64,000 nucleotides of DNA from Pseudanabaena sp. lw0831 (GTDB lineage: Bacteria; Cyanobacteriota; Cyanobacteriia; Pseudanabaenales; Pseudanabaenaceae): the NCBI RefSeq assembly GCF_016584665.1, contig NZ_BBJB01000054.1, positions 32,204 to 96,203 of the forward strand, given 5' to 3'. Shown in pieces: positions 41,773 to 51,000 of this stretch. The notes below the pieces were generated by a model. That model made no database searches and had not been told where the DNA came from. It saw only the letters and a program-made list of their open reading frames with translations. Every line of letters starts with the position of its first letter. Position 1 is the stretch's first letter. A program made the position numbers and the translations under genes.

Positions 41773-44700
41773 CTAACGGACTTTTACTCTAAACCTCACA
41801 AATCCATAGGAGGTGGGAGGTGTTCCAGCGGCTGTAGCATTGGGGACAGCAGGGAAAGTGGGCGCTCCTGTGGTGCGGGTGACATTAACAGCCACAATAC
41901 CATTGGCATTGGTAGTAATTGAAACCACAGGATTATTAGGATCAGGGCATCGCTCTAGACCTGCCGAAGCAGGCACTTCGCCTAGGGCAGGATCGTAGTA
42001 TCGACCGCGATCGGGTACATCGTTAGCACCTGTTAGAAATCGGCGATCGCCTATAACCGTCCCTGTCTGCAAGACAATGCCTAGATCCACAGATGATCCG
42101 CCATCAGTGGGAGTAGAACCATTAAAAGCATTGGCTATAAAGCTGGTATTTGCAGGAACTGGATCGCAAATTCTTAAATTGCCTGCATTGCTTTGACCGC
42201 GATTTAAGTAATAGATTGTGTACTCTACGTCATCCTGAGGTCGAACATTAGGTTGACTGATCACTCCACGCAAAGAATCTGAGGTTGGACTTGGCCATCT
42301 AGCATCATTGTCATCTGTTCCAGGCCCATCGTCAAAACCAGTAATGTCGGTATTGTTGATTCGCGTAATTCGTTTCAACAAAACTACTTCAGGAGGTAAA
42401 GCGGTAGATGTGACAACTAAGTTCGCAGTTGCGGGCCCATTGGAAGTTGTCGTACCACCGCCAATAGTGGTTTGCAAGGTTGCTTGCACATTTGCAGTAG
42501 GAATAGTGTTGGTGTAAGTATTTGCAATAGAGGAGACCACATCGATCGCCGCAGTACAGGTCGTATTGAAAGGTAGCTCAAAGCCTTGCAAAGTGAAGGT
42601 TGTTTCTCCTCCACCCAATACTGGATTAAACACACCATTAGTACAAGTAGTTGTGGCATTAGGTGTACCTGCTACCCTCACGTTTGCTGGTAAGTCATCG
42701 GTAAAGCGGATATTGTTCAAAGGACCACCTAACTCGCCAGTAGTTTGACGGTTTTGGATGGTTACAGTCAGACGGCTAATCTGACCACCTGCAACCGAGC
42801 TTGGAAGAAAATCCTTGGAAACGTTAAGAGCAGGCAATGCGTTAAGGGTCGCTGATGCAGCGGCATTGTTAGTCGTACCCTCACGAGTAACGATGCTATT
42901 GGCTGGCAATGTATTGGTACGGTTACCTGCTGTATTCCGAGTAGTACGGATAGTGATCGTACAGGTTGCGCCAGCATTGAGAGTACCGTTGACTAAGCCA
43001 AATTCATTTACTCCCAAGGTTGCAGCACCCGCAAAACCTGCTGGTCTGGCAACACCTGGCAATAATACTGTGCCACCACAAGTAGTTGTGGCAGTAGGCG
43101 TAGGAAATACTAAAATTTCCGTAGCCATCGTGTCTACAAACGCCAAATTTGTCGCGGTAATACCACCCACACCAGGATTTTGGATCGTGATTGTTAAGAC
43201 CGAGGGATCGCCGACAGAGTTTAAAGCATTGGGGGCAAATGATTTGTTGATCGTCAAATCATTGATAACACGATTAAGGGTTCCGCTAATTGCTGCTGGG
43301 TTAGAGAAGCTTTGTGTAGTTGTAACAGAGTTTGGTGGCAAGGTGTTTGTAAAAGTTGCACCACCTGTACCATCAATCGTGACATCAAAGGATACTGTAC
43401 AAATCCCATCAACACCACCCACTGCTGCGGGTAACGTACCACCTGAGAAGGTAAATGTCCTAGCTGCGATCGCGCTAAAAGCACCACCTGCACAAGTAGT
43501 CTGAAAGTTAGGAACAGTCGCAATAATCGTATTCGTCTGCACCCAGCTATCCGTAAAGGTCAGATTAGTGAGAGCAATATCTTCTGTATTATTGAATTGA
43601 ATTGTGGCTCTGGATGTACCATTGGCACTTACAGAAGGAGATTGAAAGGTTTTCGTACCACTTAGGGGTGAAATCACTACTAAGTTAGCAGTAGGCAGAG
43701 TGGCTGGCTCACCTTCATTATTACTAAACGCGGTGGGAGTATTGCTATAGGTTTGGGGAGTTGGGAAGTTGGCAAAGGTTTGATCTATCTCAATTACATC
43801 AAATCGAAGTAGGCAGCTAGCACTAGCAGCAATACCACCTCCAGTGAGGGAAACACTCGTACTACCCGCAATTGGTGTAAACGTTCCACCGCAAGTATTG
43901 GATGAGTTAGGAGGAGTGGCAACTTGTAAATTAGCAGGTAGCGGATCAGTGATTGCTACATTCGTGAGAGGTTCCGCTACACCCGCCAGACTGCGGCGGT
44001 TATTGGTGATCGTAATGGTTACTTGAGAAGGTCTACCACGACCAACTGGTGTGGGATTAAAGACCTTAGCAACGTTAACCCGCGAAGCTGCTGTCAGCCT
44101 GCCTTCAGTGACAGTTACACCATTGCTATCTAACCCTTCATTATTATTAATAGAGTTATTGGGAATAATGTTGTCAAAGGTAGTACCTACAGGAGTACCT
44201 AATGGAGCAAAGACATCAAAGAAGAAATCGCAATTCGCTCCCGCTGCGATCGTTCCGCCAGACAAGCTAACCGAAGTACTACCTGCGGTTGCTGTAAGTG
44301 TTGGCGCACCACAGTTAGTAGAGGTGGGATTTGGGGAGGTCGCAACCACTAATTGCTGTCCACCGCCTGTTGGTAAGTTGTCGGTATAACTCACTCCTGT
44401 GGCTGCAATTGGCGATCGGTTGGTAACTCTGATCCTCACTCTAGTAGTGCTTCCAGGCGCAATTACGGGAGGAATATAAGTCTTGGCAACATTAAGTCCC
44501 GCAATTACAGTAAAGGGATCGGTAGCATCAGTGGGCGGTACACGTCCTTCAGCGTTACTAAAGTCTGTGGTGCGATTAATCGTATTAGTCGCGGCATTTC
44601 CCACTTCAGGATTAGGAAGACTAGCGATCGCCCCAATCCGCGCTCGGACATCCACTAGTATTTGGCAACTACCCAACGTATTAGTAACAGGATCAGACGC

Positions 44701-45966
44701 AGGTACTATCGCTGCCGCGCCTAAATTAGCAGTGTTAAGAGTAAAGGTATTAGCCCCAGCAGTGGGTTGAGTTGCCCAAGGTGTAGGTGCTCCACCCGCA
44801 ATACAAGTAGTTCTTGCATTCGGTGTCGGGGCAATTTCTAGGAGTGCTGGCAAAGGATCGGTGACAACTAAACCCGTAATCTGAGCACCACCGTTAGTCA
44901 CTGTAATTGTGATTGTCTGAATGTTTCCTTCAGGCATATTATTAGGCAGACCGCCCTTAGTTATATTAACTGCGGTCTGCACGGTAAGCGTAGCGCTGGG
45001 AACGTTGCTATTGCTGATCCGATTCTGGGTGTTTAGGGTATTAACGGGAATAGTATTTGTGTAAGTTCCACCGACGGCAGAGGTGACAGGGAAGGTAATC
45101 GTACAATTTCCATTAGCAGGAATTGTACCGCCCGTGAGCTGAATTGAGGTGTCACCCGCTATGCTGCTAGCAGTCCCGCCCGCACAAGTAGTAGTTGGTA
45201 GTGGAGCACCCCCGCGGGTATCTACAAACAGTTGCGAAGGTGCGGCTGGTAAGGCATCAACTAAAGTGGGTGGAACGGTTGTCCCAGTAAGGGGGAAGTT
45301 GTTGGGGTTTGTTACTGTAATCGTGACTAGCGATCGACCATCCCCAGGAATAGTATTGGGAGCAAAAGCTTTATTGAGAGTAGCCGCAGCAAAAGTGCGA
45401 ACCTGAAGAGTGGCACTGGTAGGATCGGCGTTTGTACCAACACTGGTTACCAAATCACCAGTATTAATTGTGTCGGTATGGTTGCCAGAAACAAATCCTC
45501 GAACGGGAAATTCGATAAAGCATTGCCCAGGTGCACCCGCAGGGATCGTAAATCCAGCAATGCTATAGGAACCTGATGTACCACCGCCGCCGCCAGAGGC
45601 AGGTTCAGTACCAGCGATAAGATTCACAGTCCCAGCACCACCACAGGTATTTGCAGTAGGTGTAGCACTCGTTATGGTGATTGGACCAGGAGCACCAACT
45701 AAGGTATGGTTCAGCGATGTGATCGTGATTGCTGCACCTGTGGAGTTTCGCAAAGTCACGCGATAGACTGAGTCTGAGCCAGGAATAACATTGTTATTGG
45801 GAGTAAAACTATTCAGAATCGCGATCTGGGAGGATGCTTGGGCAAAGGATGGTGGAGGTAGCAGCCACAGGTGCTGTGTGATCGCAAAGACAAAGCTCAG
45901 AAGAAATAGGCTAAAGTTTCGTAGAAGCCGATTGAAAGCAGGGATTGGGGTAAATGTTCTCCTCAT
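41773..45966 (-). CDS. Large exported DUF11-type repeat protein
   Basis: 1397 residues. A signal peptide (LLRNFSLFLLSFVFAITQHL, cleavage after about 42) is followed by eight repeats of about 130 residues, then a different C-terminal domain. Each repeat starts like NKAFAPNTIPGDGRSLVTIT and contains a Cys near TTC.GG and another in GGTIPANGNCTI, probably one disulfide per repeat; DUF7933/DUF11-like beta-sandwiches are the best match. The C-terminal part begins VVLLKRITRINNTDITGFDD and reads as a DUF11 domain. Probably a surface stalk or adhesin. Seven nt behind the beta-helix gene, so in the same operon. It has an ATG at 45966. Confidence 0.85.
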   Translation of the reverse strand: MRRTFTPIPAFNRLLRNFSLFLLSFVFAITQHLWLLPPPSFAQASSQIAILNSFTPNNNVIPGSDSVYRVTLRNSTGAAITITSLNHTLVGAPGPITITSATPTANTCGGAGTVNLIAGTEPASGGGGGTSGSYSIAGFTIPAGAPGQCFIEFPVRGFVSGNHTDTINTGDLVTSVGTNADPTSATLQVRTFAAATLNKAFAPNTIPGDGRSLVTITVTNPNNFPLTGTTVPPTLVDALPAAPSQLFVDTRGGAPLPTTTCAGGTASSIAGDTSIQLTGGTIPANGNCTITFPVTSAVGGTYTNTIPVNTLNTQNRISNSNVPSATLTVQTAVNITKGGLPNNMPEGNIQTITITVTNGGAQITGLVVTDPLPALLEIAPTPNARTTCIAGGAPTPWATQPTAGANTFTLNTANLGAAAIVPASDPVTNTLGSCQILVDVRARIGAIASLPNPEVGNAATNTINRTTDFSNAEGRVPPTDATDPFTVIAGLNVAKTYIPPVIAPGSTTRVRIRVTNRSPIAATGVSYTDNLPTGGGQQLVVATSPNPTSTNCGAPTLTATAGSTSVSLSGGTIAAGANCDFFFDVFAPLGTPVGTTFDNIIPNNSINNNEGLDSNGVTVTEGRLTAASRVNVAKVFNPTPVGRGRPSQVTITITNNRRSLAGVAEPLTNVAITDPLPANLQVATPPNSSNTCGGTFTPIAGSTSVSLTGGGIAASASCLLRFDVIEIDQTFANFPTPQTYSNTPTAFSNNEGEPATLPTANLVVISPLSGTKTFQSPSVSANGTSRATIQFNNTEDIALTNLTFTDSWVQTNTIIATVPNFQTTCAGGAFSAIAARTFTFSGGTLPAAVGGVDGICTVSFDVTIDGTGGATFTNTLPPNSVTTTQSFSNPAAISGTLNRVINDLTINKSFAPNALNSVGDPSVLTITIQNPGVGGITATNLAFVDTMATEILVFPTPTATTTCGGTVLLPGVARPAGFAGAATLGVNEFGLVNGTLNAGATCTITIRTTRNTAGNRTNTLPANSIVTREGTTNNAAASATLNALPALNVSKDFLPSSVAGGQISRLTVTIQNRQTTGELGGPLNNIRFTDDLPANVRVAGTPNATTTCTNGVFNPVLGGGETTFTLQGFELPFNTTCTAAIDVVSSIANTYTNTIPTANVQATLQTTIGGGTTTSNGPATANLVVTSTALPPEVVLLKRITRINNTDITGFDDGPGTDDNDARWPSPTSDSLRGVISQPNVRPQDDVEYTIYYLNRGQSNAGNLRICDPVPANTSFIANAFNGSTPTDGGSSVDLGIVLQTGTVIGDRRFLTGANDVPDRGRYYDPALGEVPASAGLERCPDPNNPVVSITTNANGIVAVNVTRTTGAPTFPAVPNATAAGTPPTSYGFVRFRVKVR

Positions 45967-45972
45967 GATCTA

Positions 45973-48048
45973 TTAGTTTCCTTTTCCTTCGATTTGAATG
46001 TCGTCCTGTTGGTCTAGTAGCTGAATTTCCACCCCTTGCATATTTTGGAGGAAGAATTCTACTCGCCGATCGCGAGCGTAATTAGTGATGTTATTTTGAT
46101 TGGTTAGCCTTTGGCGCTCTCCAAGGGTGCGAATGGTGATCCGTTCTGAGCCTATCCCCTGACGGCGTAGATAGTTACTGACGGATCGGCTACGCCTTAA
46201 TCCTAAATCTAAGTTGTAGGCATCATTGGCTCTAGGGTCAGTATGTCCGACTAACTCAACAGAGATTGTGGGATATTGCTTGAGGACTACTACGAATTTG
46301 TCGATGATCTTGGCAGAGATAGGACTGATGAAATCTTTATCGAGGGCAAAGTGAACTTGGCGTGGCAGTTGCAAAGCTGCTGGCGGCTCTGGTGGAGTCT
46401 CGACAATGACTGGTGGAGGAGTCGTGCATTGTGGCTGAGAGCGGGTTTCGGGCGGAGAAGCTGGAATTGGGGTATTGAGATCACTAATGCGCACGGGGCG
46501 AGCAGGCTCCGATGTGCCAAATTCAAGATCAGTTGCGATCGCGCTGAGGGTATCGCCGACTTTAAGGTTATTTAGACTAGTACTGAAGTTACCTTTAGCA
46601 TCAGTTTTGAGCGTGGTCAGCAACTCATATAAACCACCACCCCGCAATCGATAGAGATCAATTTCTGTATTGGGGTCAGCGATGCCATCGATGCCGACCT
46701 TGCCGTCAATGCGATTAAATCGATCTGCCCGAAATTCTGGAGCATCGATCGCCCCATTAGCCGTATCAACTCGCCGAAAATGGGAGTCACGTTTAGGGTT
46801 ACGTCCATCACCTGTGCGGAAATCCCGTTCACTGACATTGCGACGAGAGATTAAATCAATATCTAAACCTTCAATGAATTGAAATTGATTTTGACGAATC
46901 AAATTGCGATCGCTAGCAGGAAAAGCTGCCACGGTTACACCCGATCCCGCTTGATTACTAATGCGATTATTGCTAACGATATGTCCGCGTCCCATTAAAT
47001 AAATAGCAGAGCGGCGAAAGAAACGGGCGTTAAAACTCACAGTATTATCTTGAACCTTAATTGCACCTTCAGGCTTAAATAAAAATACCGCCGAACCTGC
47101 ATTGCCACAAATAATATTTGATCGCACCTGCATTCCCGCAATTCTTCCTTCAAGCCGAATTGCATCAGGCATTCCATCAAAACCATTACCTTCAATTACA
47201 TTCTCTTGAATGATGGAGTCTCTGGTATCAACGGCGGTAATAATGCCACTGCCTTCATGGTTAGCAATCCGATTCCGACGAATATTTGCCTCAATGCCAT
47301 GAAACAGATATACCCCAAAAGCAGAAGGCTGAGATGGCATCGACCCATCGGGCGGAATCCCTAGCCAGTTATTTTCGATCGTCACACGATAAGCAGGGCG
47401 ATCTCGATCGTAAAAGGAAAAGTCTTGAGCGGGTTGCTGCTGCTGCGTAGTATCTGGTGGCGGCAAGCGATGGGAAATGAAGATATCGCCTAGAGGAGTA
47501 ACAGCAGTTTCAAAGTGCCGCGAGGTAAATCCGTAGATGCTCAGACCACGAATTAAGACATCATCACTGGTGATGGTCAAACCTCGGAAAATTTCGGCTC
47601 CAGCAGCAGGAGTAATCGTTACTACTGGGACTGGGATCGAAATTTCTTGGGCAAAGCTTGTTTCTTCTTTGTAGGCGGGATGAGTTGTCCCATCGATCGC
47701 CATTGGCACAAGTAGGGAAGGCAAAGCACTTGTTAGCTGAATCTTGGGAATCTCAAGATTTTGAAATTGAATCTGGTGGCGACCTTGACGGGGTACAACT
47801 TGACCAAGTTCAGCAGGAGTGAGTTGATCGGTGCGGAGAGTACCATTGGCGATCAGAATCGCCTCACGCAGAGTCAGTTCGCGATCGCGCAGATTATCAT
47901 CACGATTGCTATTAACGTTGAGCGTTAGAAATGGTGATGATGGGGATTTTTCTGATGATGTCTGCGCTTGAGCGATCAATTGTTCACTTAGAAACAAAGA
48001 TAGAAACTCTGCCATCATCAAAATAGCGAGGGTAAGTCTTCTCTTCAT
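45973..48048 (-). CDS. Exported beta-helix protein with C-terminal OmpA domain
   Basis: Signal peptide at 1-29, then a right-handed parallel beta-helix (about 120-400: NNWLGI, RRNRIANHEGSGIITAV, RSNIICGNAGSAVFLF). A CNA-type linker (about 450-530) and a Pro-rich spacer come next. Residues about 570-685 form an OmpA/MotB peptidoglycan-binding domain: VELVGHTDPRANDAYNLDL, RRSRSVSNYLRRQGI. The ATG overlaps the stop of the preceding gene by 4 nt (48045-48048), so translation is coupled. It probably anchors to the wall while the helix binds a partner. Confidence 0.85.
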   Translation of the reverse strand: MKRRLTLAILMMAEFLSLFLSEQLIAQAQTSSEKSPSSPFLTLNVNSNRDDNLRDRELTLREAILIANGTLRTDQLTPAELGQVVPRQGRHQIQFQNLEIPKIQLTSALPSLLVPMAIDGTTHPAYKEETSFAQEISIPVPVVTITPAAGAEIFRGLTITSDDVLIRGLSIYGFTSRHFETAVTPLGDIFISHRLPPPDTTQQQQPAQDFSFYDRDRPAYRVTIENNWLGIPPDGSMPSQPSAFGVYLFHGIEANIRRNRIANHEGSGIITAVDTRDSIIQENVIEGNGFDGMPDAIRLEGRIAGMQVRSNIICGNAGSAVFLFKPEGAIKVQDNTVSFNARFFRRSAIYLMGRGHIVSNNRISNQAGSGVTVAAFPASDRNLIRQNQFQFIEGLDIDLISRRNVSERDFRTGDGRNPKRDSHFRRVDTANGAIDAPEFRADRFNRIDGKVGIDGIADPNTEIDLYRLRGGGLYELLTTLKTDAKGNFSTSLNNLKVGDTLSAIATDLEFGTSEPARPVRISDLNTPIPASPPETRSQPQCTTPPPVIVETPPEPPAALQLPRQVHFALDKDFISPISAKIIDKFVVVLKQYPTISVELVGHTDPRANDAYNLDLGLRRSRSVSNYLRRQGIGSERITIRTLGERQRLTNQNNITNYARDRRVEFFLQNMQGVEIQLLDQQDDIQIEGKGN

Positions 48049-51000
48049 GGTTTGCCCTCTTCAAATAGTTCAGGTCGGATAATTTCGCCGCGTAGTTCAG
48101 GTTGATTCTCGTTAAGCGATCGCAACAGAGCCGTCAGCACATCGCGATCGCGATTGAGCAGGAAGTTCAAGGCTGACACTAAACGGCGGGTATTCGAGTC
48201 GCGTTTAGAATCGTCAGCAATTAAATCAGGCTGTCTCTCAGGCGCTGCATTAGGATCAGGCAACAAGAGAGAAAGGATTTGAGATGAAGGAATAAATGAC
48301 CAACGCGGTGCAGTTTCAGGTGATGGGAAACTAGATAGGAAAGTTGAGAAGTTAGTTGATAGCAGAGCTGGTTGAGCTTGCGGTTCTAACAGCATCGTTA
48401 GCAGTTGCGGACTAGGTAATAATCCTAGAATCTGGCGGCTATAGTTCTCAGGGGCAAGAAGTTGACTGAGTAAAGAGGATGGGGTTATTCCCAAACTCGG
48501 TAGATTTAGACTAAGACGATTATCGTTATTTTGTTGCGCGATCGTTTTCGCAGGTGTGGAACCGTTAGGCAATTGGGCGATCGGTACTCCTTCCAAATTT
48601 GCAAGGGTGAGTGTAATACTATTGGCGGTATTGCTATTTGCAGTATCGCTATTTGCAGGACTAATCAGAATGCGATCGCTCGCGATGCCCTTTTGAATTA
48701 GATAGCTGCGTAGTCCCATCAAACGATTGACCTCAAGCTCCGAGCCATCAAGATTACCTTGCAACTCGACTGCTACCTCTGGGTCATTGACAATTCGACT
48801 AATCAACAAATCAAGATTGGCATTGCTAGGATCGGTCATTTTGCCAACTGGAGCAAACTCAATCCGTTGTGAGATAGCTTGAACTCGCAGAGGGCTAGAA
48901 GCAACTGGTGAATTAGCAGATACGCTAGACAAGTCGTTAGGTAGGACATTCTGAAGAATACTACTGCCATTGCCTTGCTTAATCCGATCTGATATTTGCG
49001 TAAAGGTCTCTCTTGTGCCGCCGAGAGCAAGAAGAACTTGGGGCTTATCGTCAATTTCTGGAGCACCCAGCGATCGCATCGTAATCCGACTACCATCAAT
49101 GCCTTGGCGGAGCAAATACGCACGCACTTTACTCAGTCTCTGAGCATCAGGACTATTCGCACTTACCTCAGTGAGCGATGCTAAACGACCATGCACATCA
49201 ATATTAAGAGCAGGATATTCTCGTAAGACCGTTACTAAGTTATCCAAAACCACTTGGTTAATCGGTGACAAATTAATTTGAGATTTTGGAAATTCTACGG
49301 GCTGAGCAAGCGACACTCTGACTACTTCAGACAGATTACTAGGAACCGATGCTGTCGTAGTACCAGCTTTCTTCGGATTAACGGGTAATTCAATGGCGAC
49401 GCTAGGATCGAGCGGTTCTTTCTGCTGCGGTGGCGCAATCTTCTGTAGCCCAAATCCATCAAATAGTTCATTGAGCTTGAATGTTACCGCTGCATAAATT
49501 CCACCTGCTGAGCGTGTGCCGCTGAAATCGCGGTCATTATTCACTGCACCTGAACTATAGCCCAGAGCAAAGCGCAAGTTGGGTGTAGCATAGTAACCGA
49601 GTTCAGTAACAAAGCCAACTTCATTAAATCCTGCGGTCGGTTGGTTGATCAATCTGCCCTCAGCTGTGAGATCGAAGTTATAGCCAAGTCGATAGGTAGC
49701 ACGCAACTGTGCCAAATTAATCGCCGATGTTCCAATTAAGTCCTGTGCCAAGTAGGAAGTATTATTGCGCAAAGCATATTTCCCATAAAATTCCCATTGC
49801 CAGTTTGGAGAATAGATTGCTTCGAGCGCTAGAACATGCTCTTCTGAGCCTGAGCCAATACCACCAATAAAGCTTTCAGGAATACTGCTAGGGTTTTGGC
49901 GATATTCATAGCGTAATAGAGCATTAAGGGCATCATTAGCAGGATCTCGATAGGCTAATCCCAAACGTAAACTAGAGGTATCTCCAAAATTGTTAATCGT
50001 TTGGTTAGCAATTCCCGATCGCTGATAACGCAGTAGCCCAGTGAGCGAAGGGCTGATCTTACCGAGTGCCGAAGCATTAATAACTGAGTTTGCACCAGCT
50101 GAAGATATCCGATATTCATAACGCGCACTTGCTTTAAAATCAGGGTTGTCGGTATATTCAAAGCCAATGTTGTAGTTATCGCCACTTTGAAGCGCAAGGG
50201 AAGAAGTATTAGAGCCAGTGGTTAGAGGCTGTAACACCTGCGTCACTCCCGCCGAATTCTGAACTTGGTCATTTCCAAAAATCCGTTCGTAACCGAACTC
50301 AACTCTTAACCCTGGGGCAATTACTAAACGCTGATTTAAGCCGATCGCTCCTTGGGTGGTGGTCGTATTTGCGCCACCCACCAAAGTGTATCGTCCCGAA
50401 AGAGTGGTGTCGGGGAATACTTTATAATTGCCCACAACTTCGCCAGTAGTAAAACTGCTGCCAGCAAGCACACCGCTACTAAACCATTGCTGTCCTACTC
50501 GTAAACTAATACCTTCAATTACCTGCCAATCCAGAACTAGGGCTGTACGGTCAGGCAGAATGGTGTCAGGCGAGTTAGATAGACTAATTTCATTCTGAGC
50601 AATAAATTTTAAATTGTCGAGAATTGGCACAGTTAAACGCGATCTCAATTGGCTAGAAGCGCCAGAGAACGTCATGTTTAAGTTGTCTTGGCGGTCTCGC
50701 AATAGAAAGTCGAGTTCAGCAGTTGCCGAACCCAGCTTTTGTAGAACTCCCAGACTAAATGTGCTGAGCTGGTTGTCAACGGGAGTGCCTGGCGTAGATT
50801 GAGGATTGAGGTTGAGGAAGCTACTAAGCGTGAATGGCTGAGGAGCGACACCACGATTCTCTTCCCGCTCATAGGAAGCCCTGATCGTAGTAGCATCGGA
50901 AATCTTCGCATCAATATTTAGCCCTAACCTTGTCTGTCCTGGAACAAAACTAATCGTGGCATTGTTGACAAAACCAGTATCCGTTTGGCGATAGAAAGCC

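Noticed and set aside
42815..43504. Long plus-strand frame opposite the DUF11-type gene
   Set aside because: Val/Pro/Ala-rich shadow of a Thr/Asn/Gly-rich repeat gene, without start signal or domain.
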